A DNA stretch of 64,000 nt, taken from Nemertoderma westbladi (taxonomy: Eukaryota > Xenacoelomorpha > Nemertodermatida > Nemertodermatidae). Of the stretch, positions 51,366 to 62,318 are shown one piece after another (position 1 is the stretch's first letter; each line of letters opens with the position of its first letter). Where the stretch lies: positions 1 to 64,000 of the forward strand of contig JAUCBJ010007108.1 in NCBI GenBank assembly GCA_032718475.1. Reading direction: 5' to 3'. The notes below the pieces were generated by a model, which was given only the letters and a program-made list of their open reading frames with translations, was not told the origin of the DNA and did no database searches. Both the position numbers and the translations under genes were made by a program.

Positions 51366-52761
51366 GGTATTACTACACCTTGGGTCACACCAGACAAATG
51401 TTTTATAGTGTTTTAAGCGTACTGTAACAATAGTAATTGAATTCTAGAATGTTTTATATTTATTATAACCACTTGCACAAAGTGCATAACTGTCGAATAA
51501 CAGTACTTTGTCGCTATGAGTGATGTTTCACGTCATTCACATTTAAGATTGTCGAATGATTTAAATATAAAGTAAATTGGTGCAAAATTATGCTCTGAAG
51601 AGAATGCAATTAACTATGCACAGTCATCCGGATTGTTACCTTCTGCAAACGCTGAATCAACATGTAAGTCAGAAGGATGTACTTATAGTGCATACATTTG
51701 GAGGAGAATGAGATATGGATTTCCTAGGTTGACCTGGCGCTGTAGGGGACCTCACAAACATCAAAGATCAGCTCGTGAAGGTACGTGGTTCAGTTCGAGT
51801 TCTAATTTGCTTGTGGAGCAAATTTTCTGGATCATGTTCTTTTTTATAATCAACATGTCCGCTAGAGTCACACTACGATTGCTTGATGGACTGGTAGGAA
51901 AGTCTATGACTAAGATAGTGGATTGGCAAAATTACATTAGAGAGCTGTTCGCAAAAGACAAAGATAACGCTGAGCTAATGGGGGGAGTTGGGGAAACAGT
52001 ACAAATCGACGAATCATTGTTTCGTGGAAGAAGAAAATATAAACGTGGGCGAAGACTTCTAGGAGATGTACTGTACCTTTCAAAAAGCGTAATCGAAAGA
52101 TAAAACATAAGGTTGTAGGAACTAGATCTAACAATTATGGTACTATGGTTGTTGGACCCTGGATTTTTGGCATAGCTTGGAAGCGACCGGATCGAGAAGT
52201 AGACGTTAGAATGTTCATAGTTAAAAGAAGGAACATGAGAACCTTGCGTCCGATTCTAGAGAGCAATGTCAAAGGTGGTACAACGATATTTAGCGACGAA
52301 TGGGCTGCATACTGCGGCAAAACTGTTGGGATAACTAGCAAACGTTTTCCATGGAAAGCCTGTGACGGTAGCGGTAAATACTTCCACAAACACGTAAACC
52401 ACAGTAAGAAGGGGCGTGGTAGATTCGTAGACCAGATCACCGGAGCGAACACGCAACTTATAGAAGGATTATGGGGACATGCCAAACTTATGATAATGTA
52501 GCAACGGAAAGGCACTAGATTGAATTTACTTCAAAGTCACCTAGATGAGTATCGGTGGAGGATGCTTCACAAACGTTCACCGTTTAACGACCTTATTGAA
52601 TTAGTAAAGCAAGAGTATCCAATTAACTAACTGTTAATATACATTCTAGAACAATTATCTATTTATTAATATACATTGTAGAACAATATTAGTATTCTTA
52701 AATAACCTATTTATGTATTAAAAAAAAATTTCGTAGGTGTGACCCAAGGTGTAGTAATACC
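51366..52761 (+). mobile_element. Merlin DNA transposon, 1396 bp, with intact termini
   Basis: Perfect 26-bp terminal inverted repeats lie at 51366-51391 and 52736-52761, beginning 'ggtattactacaccttggg'. A perfect 9-bp target duplication 'cacgtgttc' is at 51357-51365 and 52762-52770. Merlin elements typically make 8-9 bp duplications. The inside encodes an ISXO2/IS1016-type transposase. It sits inside AT-rich repeats that contain 'ctaacacgtgttct' words, the same word as the target. Ends are perfect, so insertion was recent, though the transposase gene is damaged. Confidence 0.93.
51516..52630 (+). pseudogene. Merlin transposase (ISXO2-like DDE), frame-broken
   Basis: Cut-and-paste transposase related to bacterial IS1016/ISXO2. 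Motifs in order: a Cys-containing N-terminal zinc-ribbon-like part (CKSEGC, then WRC); first catalytic Asp in VQIDESLF (52008-52010) followed by RGRRKYKRGR; second Asp in TIFSDEWAAY; Glu in LIEGLWGHAK; and a C-terminal tail ending KQEYPIN. An early stop is seen at 51573-51575, a frame change at about 52055-52075, and a stop at 52499-52501. The Asp/Asp/Glu residues are all present, but this copy cannot make a full protein and would need another copy to move it. Confidence 0.88.
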
Positions 52762-52770
52762 CACGTGTTC

Positions 52771-53024
52771 TAACATTTATAAAAAAAGTAGAAAAAAACT
52801 AGCTAACTATAGTATAAAAAATATAAAATTTGTAAAAAGATTTATCAAAATTGACAACTAACACGTGTTCTATAACATATTATAAAAAAAGGTAGAAAAA
52901 TCTAGCTAGTATAAAAAATGTGTTCTAGAACAACAAAAAATGTGTTCTAGAACAACAAAAACTGTGTTCTAGAACAAATATATTTTTTCAAAATTGATAG
53001 CTAACACGTGTTCTTTATAACAGA
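52771..53024. repeat. AT-rich repeats with TGTTCTAGAACA and ACACGTGTTCT words
   Basis: Three direct 'aaaaatgtgttctagaac' units at about 52915-52978 and several 'gctaacacgtgttct' words. The same words precede the Merlin element at 51245-51365, showing that Merlin landed inside this repeat cluster. Confidence 0.7.
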
Positions 53025-53545
53025 TACATCAGCCACCTTAATCGACAACATATTAACTAACTTATCAGGTTCAATGAACTCCGGCGTTTTAGTATCTGCA
53101 ATTTCTGACCACCTCCCTATATTTCTGCATGTAGACAGATGTGCCAAAATCAACAAAATCAAAAATTAAACAAATTTACACACGAAAATGAAATGATAGT
53201 AAGAAAAAAGAAGCATTTTTATCACAAGTTCAGGCTACGAACTGGGAAGACATCTACTTTTATACTAACCTCAATAACGCTTATGATGTGTTTATAAATC
53301 GCTACAGGAAATCTATAACCAGAATTTCCCCCTTTGGTTGACTGAATGACTTATAAATGCGACAAAAAAACGTGATTGTTTATATGCAAAATACTTAAAA
53401 AACCCAAACTCAGAAAGATTATCAATATACACTAAATACCGTAATGCTTTAAAGTCCATCATACGTAATGCAAAAAAGGAATACTTTAGTATACAATTAG
53501 ACTGTAAAAAATCAAATATTAATTTAATCATGGACCATTTAATCA
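53025..53545 (+). mobile_element. LINE fragment: endonuclease end and linker
   Basis: The frame TDTSATLIDNILTN and SAISDHLPIFLHV matches the C-terminal part of the APE-type endonuclease of non-LTR retrotransposons (SDH motif). In shifted frames follow NWEDIYFYTNLNNAYDVFI and NAKKEYFSIQLDCKKSN, typical of the linker before the reverse transcriptase. At least two frame changes or stops are present. The reverse transcriptase part continues at 61085, beyond the Academ-like insertion. CR1/Jockey-type is likely. Confidence 0.75.
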
Positions 53546-53732
53546 ATTTATCATTACCAATTTTTCCGTTTTACTAAAATTGTAAGTAAGTAAGTAAGTA
53601 AGTTGTAAAAATCTTAGTAAAATTGGCGATACCATTATCATGAAATTATACGAAATAATTATTATTTGGTAAATCACAATCACATTTAATAGTGTCTCGG
53701 GGATACAATCATAAGAGATAGTCAGTCACGTA

Positions 53733-54384
53733 TAGTGGGGTCGCTTAAGGTGAAAATCGTTAATTGCCGGACAAAAGCATGAAAATATGACTATATATGT
53801 AAAAAAATGTGTAGATTAATCTGAGCCTGTGTACCAAAAAAATTGACTACTTCCCTAGCAACAGAGTGACTTTTACATAGCAACCGGGTAAAATTGGTCA
53901 TTTCTGTTATTGAAACTCACCATATACAAAAATTACGATTATATAACTGGTTTAGTTTATAATATAAGTCTGTAGACGTTTCCATAGCAACAAGGAGACC
54001 TTTACCTAGCAACCGCTCTATATTTAATGGAATTATGATTGAAACTTGGGATAATCAACCTGACTAGCAATAGAAGATGGTTAGTGATGACATAGGCGCT
54101 GATACACGTTTCCTTAGTAACCGGGGACCTTTCCCTAGCAACCGCTGTATATTTAATGAAATTATGATTGAAACTTGGGATAATCAACCTGTCTAGCAAT
54201 ATAAGATTGTTAGTAATAACATTGGCGCTGATACACGTGTCCATAGCAACAAGGTGACCTTTCCCTAGGAACTGCCTGAAATTTAGTGTAATTAATATTG
54301 GAACTGGAGATAAACAGCATTTATAGCAATATAAGATGGTTAGTAGTTATATTGGAGCTGTGATGCACGTTTCCATAGAAACAA
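53733..54384. repeat. Left inverted terminus of the Academ-like element
   Basis: Outer 130 bp match the right end in reverse complement ('aattgccggacaaaagcatg', 'gattaatctgagcctgtg'). Then come about four diverged tandem units with 'acacgtttcc', 'cctagcaaccg' and 'gattgaaacttgggataatc'. Subterminal arrays of this kind often bind transposase. Confidence 0.85.
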
Positions 54385-54402
54385 AAGGTGAATCATATGT
54401 GA

Positions 54403-57400
54403 TCAATAACAAGAGCAAGTGCATGTGCATAATTCTGTGCATTTAAACCCAGCCTTCCCACACTTGCAGTTTGTGCAATTGCGCTTTTTGGATGCGCATT
54501 TAATGAGTTCGTGGCACATCGTTGCAGCATCTGGCAGTGAGCTCCAGACGGGATTCCATTGAGTATTAAATACCCAACCGAAATCTGCTGGTGAAGGGAG
54601 TATCGGTTTGTCCTGTGTGCAGACTGCCCAAACGCTGGCTTGATATGTAGCCCGCATCACATGTTGGTAAAGGGCGTGTTGAGTTGGTGGCAAGCGATCA
54701 ATCACGCAGTTGCGTTTGGTGAATAGATCCCATCCCGTCTTGTATTATTTATACTCGTTCTGTTTGATTTTTTGTCATGCATACGTATAATAAATTTTTC
54801 CAACGCTTTGAATTCTACACTTTCGATTCCATATGGGAAGGGATTAAATGGCTGATCGTATACTGCCTTGAAAGTTGATGTGATTTCTGGCATGGCCAAC
54901 CAAGTTTTCCAAGCAGTTATTTTGCCAATATTTCTGAAGTGGGACACGGTGTCACAGCCACTAAGGACATGGAACATCAATAAACCCTTTGATTTGTCCT
55001 CACCTAACTTTTGGGATATATTATTCACATTAAAATATTTAAAATGTTTTCCAGAACCGAATGCTAACCATATGTTCAGACTGGGATGATTGGATATTAA
55101 ATAGAAGTGAACTCCGATCAGTATTACTAAAACGTCTGTATCACCTGTGCGCACAATGATATTTGTAGCCCCCATTGACAATGCATGCTGTATGTGTATT
55201 ATAATGCGGGTGTCAGCTTCTTCGTGTGAGCAATTTCCCATAATGGTGCCTCGACTATCCTGACAGAGCACATCTTCTTCCAATGTTGAGTAAATATATT
55301 TCCCTTCTGGGTATTTTTCTAGAATAATTGATTTGGATAAGTAGTTGAACAACTCGTTTTTATTATTAGAGTTCCTTAAGAAATCCATCCAATTTGCTGG
55401 AATTTTGGTTTTATCCTTAATGTTAACTTGGTTTCCACTACCACGTAAGTTTCTGATACCCATTTTCAAGCTTTCATGGCAGTATCTGTCAAAAACAAAG
55501 TCAACCCTGTCAGAATTGTTCAATTCGTGCTTTATATGAGGTATTATTTTATTAGTTAAATAGTCTTGTATGGTGGAACATCCTATAGGTCGAAGGCAAT
55601 GAACTATGAAAGGTGCATCAAAGACTTTAGCATGGAAATACTCAGGGACATCAACACTATATGTTATATCAAAAACCTTTAATATGTCAGATTTAGTCCC
55701 ATAATTGATGTCACCATACTGTAAAAGAGAAGGTGGATAAGGGTGGTTCTCATGAGCAAAGAAGACAGACGGATCTCCTTTTCGGGTTTGATTTGCAATA
55801 AAGAGTTTTCCAAACAATGATGCGTCGGATCGAACCTCAGACATGCGTTTGTTCTTTACATTAGAGAGTCTAGGCGATTTAAAAGTTGGAAACGAGTTGG
55901 ATTTAATGACATCTTTGAACGGCCTTACATTATTAACTAAAACATCAGTTACAAAATTAGTATATTGTTTCTTGCCACATGCTTCAATTTTACTTATGGT
56001 ATTAACTACAGAGTCAGCAGCATATGCTTGACTTGGTATCAATATGAGTTTGTCAGATTTTGAAATAAATGGGTTACCGTGTTCCTTAATGGTAATTACC
56101 AGATTATTGACATCATTTTGAAATGACTTTTGGAAAGCTATCGTTTCTTCATGGTGTTTTTTATCTGTGAGTTACAGATTTGTTCTTGACTCTATTGTTG
56201 TCTCGAATTTGCCAATCAATCTAGCAAATTCTGGTCCGGCTAAGAGCCACCTTCGAAATCCTGCTTCATTCTCAGTAAGATCAATCACACCACCACCACC
56301 ACCACCACCACTACCTTTAACTTTTTCATTTTCCTGTTCATGAGCTTGGTCGAAGGGAATAGCTGAGAAACGTCGACTTGACTTCGATGCAACCCAATTT
56401 CCTTTATTAAACACTTCGAATATGGTTTGTGGGAGAGACTTCATATCTAACAGAAATACACTTACCCATTGACTGTAGTGGTAATGGTCTAAACTAAAAA
56501 AGTAAACAACTAGAGTCTCTAAACAACTTATGAATAGTTGGAAATTTTTCTCTCTGTGAGCTCGAATAAATACTAGAAATAGCCTCTGAATTCTCAAAAT
56601 GAAGTCGTAGAACTGAAAGGTTGGATGCTCTGTTGCCATTAAGTCTCTCCAGTCTGAAAATGAATAACTATCAATGTGATTTGTATTACCATAGCTGGGT
56701 TGTCCGAAACATTGTAAGCATGGATACTATTGAGGGATTGGAAACATGGCCTCTGTTCATGGATGCATGATGTGCAGCCCATGAAACTGCTTGCTCTTTT
56801 GAGGTAATTTCACTTTCTAGAAGATTCTTAACCTCATGTATCCAAGTTTAATTGTCTTATATTGCATTTGTTAACAGATCGGGTGGAAAAATATGATTTG
56901 TTAGCATGTTTCTACATCTATTTACAGAAGTATTCAAATTCAATGCAGGGAGAACTGTAAATGAAGTGGGAAGTTCTGGTTTTGTGGTTCTAGTTATACG
57001 TACTTCATCAACATGACGTGCCGCTCCTGCATTATTTTCATTTGGAAATTGAGTGATGGAGAGGCCAGTTCCATGAAATGATGACTTTGCTGTGGTTGAT
57101 GATAGATTCACATCAATATTGTCAAATGCTCCAGTTGTAAATAATCCATTACGTAAATTGATAGGGCAAACAATATCATCAATTTGTGCTCGTTCAGCAA
57201 CAGTACATGCAATAGAGTTTTCTATTTGCAATATTCGATCATATGATGAACATATCCCAAGTGAATGCATTTGGTCTATCAATACTTTGAGCCGGGTGGT
57301 GCTATGAATTTTTAATCCAATATATTGGGGTAATGCTGGTTCCCTCTTTGTACAATGCCGAACATGGAGACCTCCAACTGACTGTGTCCTAGATTGTTTA

Positions 57401-58354
57401 TAATTATAAGTGATTAACTGAGAAATTGTGAGTCCTTCCTGTAAAATCTCAGCATCAGTATTAATACCAGAACCATACAAGAGCATTGATATTAGAAGTT
57501 GGAGATAACGAGGAGATCCATCTATTTGGCATGAATCGGAAAAGGTGTCAGAAAATGATGGAACTTCATGTTGCAATAAATGATATCGACATAGATTTGC
57601 AGCTTTTGACAATATGGATAGATCAGCATCAACATCACGTACTGAAAATGCCGCCATGGTCATTTCTTTCATCGATTCTGGAAACACCAAAATTACATTT
57701 TTCCTATCAGAAACAACCTGAACATTATATTGTTTGAAATGTTGAATAATGTCATCCTTTAGGTGAGTTTTATTCACTGAGACATAGTATCATTTGACAA
57801 TAACATTTGCGTAACATTTGTAACACGTAACATTTGAAAATCATTCATATCATTTGCCATGTTTGTCAAATTTTGCTGTGCATTTAGCGTGGAATAGTCA
57901 TGTAAGTCGCCAGAGTCACCTTCACAAAAGATACAAGCTTTATTATTATGTAACTGGGTTCTTTTCTGCCGCTTAACATCATCATATATATTATTATCGT
58001 TTGAACTCGCTATACTTTGTGAAGGACGCTGCAATGCTTTCGTTTGTTTAATTTACGTTCCAGTTTGTTATTGCAAAAAACCAACCGACAAGAATGGTGC
58101 CACTTGGCAACATTTCTCAGCAGATAAAATGCCTTGGTTTCTGCACTGAAACTTAATTCGATTGGTAACATTCCAATGTCTCTAAATTGATTGACATTGT
58201 CAAGAAAACGCTCATATATTCCGATGATTTCTTCAGAAGCTGGTGTATTGCACGGGTTATTAAGTTTTTCCGCGGAAGTTTTCTGACATATAATACATTT
58301 ACTAAAGTCTAGAAGGGTCTCCATTGATTTACAAATTCGAGGTTTTAGGTTCAA
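54403..58354 (-). pseudogene. Academ-like transposase gene with XPG-like nuclease motifs, degenerate
   Basis: Minus-strand pieces in order: 58354-58010 (CIICQKTSAEKL zinc-finger-like start), 58034-57774 (CIFCEGDSGDLH), 57777-56857 (LPQYIGLKIHSTTRLKVLID and NIDVNLSSTTAKSSFHGTG), 56639-56172 (FSAIPFDQAHEQENEKVKG and VIDLTENEAGFRRW), 56042-54702 (SHEEADTRIIIHIQ, RTGDTDVLVIL, HVLSGCDTVSHF) and 54705-54403 (Cys tail CTNCKCGKAGFKCTELC). The Glu/Asp sets EADTR, DTDVLV and GCDT resemble those of XPG/FEN nucleases. The same protein family is abundant in cnidarian, mollusc and fish genomes. Frames change at about 58020, 57776 and 54703. Between 56640 and 56857 family-typical text is shortened, so a middle segment appears deleted. 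It cannot be active as it stands. Confidence 0.72.
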
Positions 58355-59705
58355 CTACTAGTAAACTATTCTCACCAAATTTATAGTATCATGTTTGTAG
58401 GTAAATGGTAATGAATGTTAAGAATGTTAATGTTAAGAATGTTAATGTTAAGAATGTTAATGTTAAGAATGTCACATTGGTAGTAGTGTAGCGCGTTTCA
58501 ATATTATTCTGCTATTTTTAAAAGCTGTTTTAAAGCTAATACCTTTTGGAGGTATTACGTGGCCTTTTTTGAAATTATAAAAAATTTTATTTTATTTTAT
58601 AGATTATTATAATAATGCTTTAATAATTATAATATGCTTTTTTGGTATTGGTGAAAAAAGAATTTCTAGAACATTTAGTAGATATCAATATTGATGATAT
58701 TATAACAGTTTATAGTGTAATTAAACATCATTTGAGATTATTTGAACATCGTGTGGCGGTACAGTTTTATGAGTCTAAATTCAGCAAAGTGTCGCTGGAA
58801 AGAATAATAAAATAAAACCCATAAAAAATATAGGGTTGTTTACCAACCAACCACACCTATAAATAACGTAACATTAAAAAAATCCGTTTGAAAGATTTTA
58901 AATACTTACTATTACTAGCTACTGTAGTAAAAAATCCACTACCTTCATAAAAACGCAAGCTAATTAATAATGTTAACAAAAATTTTTTTTTTATTTTCAA
59001 AAAATGCTAGCTAGTAAAAAAAACGCAGCTGCTATTAAAAAAAATATCTACTTAAGGTCCTAGAACATTCACCATTACCAAAAAAAACATTGAAAAACAC
59101 AAAAAAATTAATGGTTAAAAAAATTGACAGAGACTGTCGACAGGGCGAAGTAGTGCCAATAAATAATAAACCAAAACAAAAGTTACATAATGTGAATTTC
59201 GAGGGAATAAGCAATAACCAGCTCACTAGTACCAGGATGTACTATTCTGTATCATAATTATAATTCTAGAATCGCAAAATGACTGTGACTATTATATTAC
59301 ACTCTGATTATTGACCATTTTCCTACACGAATAAAATACAACAGCAGCTACCGGTAGTATTGGTATTATATTTATCTGTGTTTGTTTTCATTATATGCGA
59401 AACATTCTAGAACGATTTAAGTTATTGCCAAGGATATCTTGTTCCTCTGGCCTCCTTTCTGTGCATGACGATGTTCTAAAACCGTATTACATCTGGGCCT
59501 GGCAGGTGAAATAGTAAAAAAATTTTTGAAGTTGGAAGTACAGTAGTTCTTACAGATTTTTTAGAGAGATATATCCATATTGTATTATAATATTATTATT
59601 ATTATGGGGTCAGCTCCCCGCGTGGCTACATTTTTGGATTTTTAACTGTACTTTTACACTGTAGTTTTATAAACACACATTATTCCCATAAAGTTAAATA
59701 TTTTT
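58355..59705. other. Non-coding 5' side of the Academ-like element
   Basis: AT-rich, with a four-copy 15-bp repeat 'gaatgttaatgttaa' at 58410-58473 and long A/T runs at 58970-59120. It lies inside the transposon, upstream of its gene. No domain in short frames. Confidence 0.55.
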
Positions 59706-60539
59706 ATGGAAACGTGTATCAATCAGCTCTAATATAACTACAAATAATCTTATATTCGCCCATGCCGCACGTTAAGAATACCAGGATTTCACTTTTCGGT
59801 CGACTTTTTATTGGAATTTTATATATGACTATTTTTTATTTTTTTAAATTTATCTTTTTTAAGTGTTTTATAGCGCTTATTTATGTCTTATAACCTGTAC
59901 ATATACTAATTCGTTTATTGTTTTGGTTTGATTCAGCCCTTCTGTAACTTGTGGTTTTGGTGAAAACCTGGTATACTTCACAAGGGAGTAACTGCAAAGT
60001 GAAATATAACAGCAGAAAGTATTGCTATATATTATATATATGCTATTTATATGCATATATTGCTATACAGGTTGGTTATCCCAACATGATCCCAAGATTC
60101 AATCAGAATTGCAGGCAGTTGCTAGGGAAAGGTCACCTTGTTGCTAAGGAAACGTGTATCAGCGCCGATGTCACTAATAACCATCTTCTATTGCTAGACA
60201 TGTTGTTTATCCCAAGTTTCAATCAAAATTTCAATAAATATACAGCGGTTGCTAGGGAAAGGTCACCCTGTTGCCAAGGAAAAGTGTATCAGCGCAAATG
60301 TCACTATTAACCATCTTCTATTTCTAGACAGGTTGTTTATCCCAAGTTTCAATCATAATTACATTACATATACAACAGTTGCTATGAAAAAGTCACCCTG
60401 TTGCTAGGGAAGTAGTCAATTTTTTTGGTACACAGGCTCAGATTAATCTACACATTTTTTTACATATATAGTCACATTTTCATGCTTTTGTCCGGCAATT
60501 AACGATTTTGCTATATTTCAGCCTTAAGCGACCCCACTA
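59706..60539. repeat. Right inverted terminus of the Academ-like element
   Basis: Counterpart of 53733-54384 with the same tandem units in reverse complement ('gttgctagggaaaggtcacc', 'gtttatcccaagtttcaatc'). It is interrupted by the MITE at 59757-60028. Confidence 0.85.
59757..60028. mobile_element. Second copy of the 270-bp MITE, inside the transposon terminus
   Basis: Matches 866-1137 from 'gaataccaggatttcacttt' through 'ttctgtaac' and 'taactgcaaagtgaaata'. Its right end is rearranged: 'cctggtatacttcaca' comes before 'taactgcaaag' instead of after it. It inserted after the Academ-like element did. Confidence 0.7.
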
Positions 60540-61084
60540 GTAGGGTTATGTGAACTTTAAATGCTCATGACCTTTGAAGTAAAAGGTTAAGAATGACATT
60601 ATCTCTAAGTAATCCTCTAAGTTACTAGTAACTTAATTTACTAAAATGCACAAATTTTGGAAAAATGTTGAAAATTAATTTTTTGATGATTATGATGTTA
60701 AATTTAACGGAGATTTCAAATCAGAAAATGGCTTAGCAGTAGCTCTTTTAGTTTTCGAGTTATGACACTTTTAATATACTGTGAACAATAATTTTGGTGC
60801 CAATTGTTTAACTGCAATTTTCCCGGAATCTTTTTTCCAGATTTTAGCAAATTCAAATCCCTACTAGGCCCCCTACTAGGCCCCCTACATCAACAATTAT
60901 GTGAAAATTATCTGAAATGATCACTGAATTAATCTAAGACATTATCGTAGAGGATTATTGACTATTATTTACTAGGTACTTAAATTAAATTAATTTTTAC
61001 TAAGATAATAATTTCATGGTAATTTAATCATTTAATCATTTGTATAATGGCCCGTATGCATAAATCAGTGTGGAAATCAATCTC
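60540..61084. other. AT-rich DNA between transposon and LINE; no gene seen
   Basis: Contains 'gccccctactag' twice near 60870. 'tactaagataataatttcat' here loosely mirrors 'catgaaattatacgaaata' at 53640-53660, so a further, older element may surround the Academ-like insertion within the LINE. Confidence 0.4.
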
Positions 61085-62262
61085 AGTGAACCTCAGTGTG
61101 GAAATCAATCAATTTGCTTATACGAAGAACTGTTCAACCATCTGTACCGTCACTTATATCAGATAACTCGCGCATATACTCCAATGAAAAAGAAATTGCC
61201 AATGCATTCAATAATTATTATTTGCACATAGGGAAAAATCTTGACTCGAAAATTCCGGCTAGTGCCGAATCACCAATTGACTATTTAACACCATTACCAA
61301 ATATTAAAAAGCTGCTCCAATTTAATCTAATCACACCTGGGAATGTTATAGATATATGCAAAAGTCTAAGTTCTAAAACAAGTGCTGGGCATGACAATCT
61401 ACCTGCTTCCATAGTTAAACCCACTGTTGCTGCAATCGCCAACCCAATGGCACACATTATCAACCCATCACTAATTACTGATATTGTCCCCAACAGCATG
61501 AAAGTAGCAAAAGTAATCCCAGTATACAAGGGAATCGTTCCCTAGTTCAAAACTACAGGCCAATAAGTATTTTTAAATATTTTTAAATAAATTAAAAATT
61601 TAAATAAATATTTTTCTAAAATTATAGAAAAAATAGTGTATCAGCAGCTTATTGATCATTTCAATAACCAGATGCTGCTATCCTCATCACAATATGGTTT
61701 TAGACGTAAACGATCAAAACAGTTGGCATTACTGGGTGTGGTTGAAAATATCACTAATGCAACGGATAATTCTCAATTGGGGTATCAGTCGATTTGTCAA
61801 AAGCTTTTGACACAGTCAACCACGAAATTTGATAAAAAACTACATCACTATGGGGTCAATGGCACTGCGCTAGCGTGGCTTAAAAATTATTTAGAAAATC
61901 GCACCCAATATGTCCAAAAGGATCTGGTAAATCTGTGATCTGGCTACAATCTCGGTGGGAGTTCCTCAAGGTTATATTTTGGGTCCTTTGCTGTTTATAA
62001 TAAAAATGTAATGATAGAGTCAATGTTTCTAATATTCTGCACTTTATTTTGCTTGCTGATGACACAAATATCCTAATATCAAGTAAAGATTTAGCTCACA
62101 TAATAGACATAACGAATATTGAATTGGCTAAACTGTCCAGCTGGTTTCAGGTAAATAGGCTCTCACTAAATGTTAAAAAAACTAACTACATAATATTATT
62201 TTCAACACCAAATACACTATCTAAAACAAGTAGTATTGCGACCATAGCCTACTATGCGGCCT
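61085..62262 (+). mobile_element. LINE fragment: reverse transcriptase
   Basis: Continuation of the element at 53025-53545. Frames read SLISDNSRIYSNEKEIANAF, SKTSAGHDNLPASIVKP, MKVAKVIPVYKGI (RT fingers), then SSQYGFRRKRSKQLAL and HHYGVNGTALAWLKNYLENR, SVGVPQGYILGPLLF and LLADDTNILISS with the catalytic Asp-Asp, followed by LSSWFQVNRLSLNVKKTNYI. Frame breaks occur near 61545, 61800 and 61935-62045. APE-type (CR1/Jockey-like) non-LTR reverse transcriptase, inactive. Confidence 0.85.
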
Positions 62263-62318
62263 AACATGTTGTCGATTTGGCCTTAAAAAAAGGGGCCAGT
62301 TTTTTTTTAACATTAAAC

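Larger units (their letters stand above)
53733..60539 (-). mobile_element. Academ-like DNA transposon, about 6.8 kb, with long inverted termini
   Basis: The element begins TAGTGGGGTCGCTTAAGG and ends with its reverse complement. Inverted termini of about 650 bp (53733-54384; 59706-60539, the latter enlarged by a MITE) contain about four tandem units of roughly 125 bp with 'cctttccctagcaaccg' words. 'GTA' flanks both sides (53730-53732, 60540-60542), a possible 3-bp target duplication; TA is the alternative reading. The enclosed minus-strand gene encodes a protein with an XPG/FEN-like acidic motif set and a Cys-rich tail. XPG-like nuclease plus a 3-4 bp duplication is what is described for the Academ superfamily, hence the call. 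The inside is degenerate. Confidence 0.65.
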
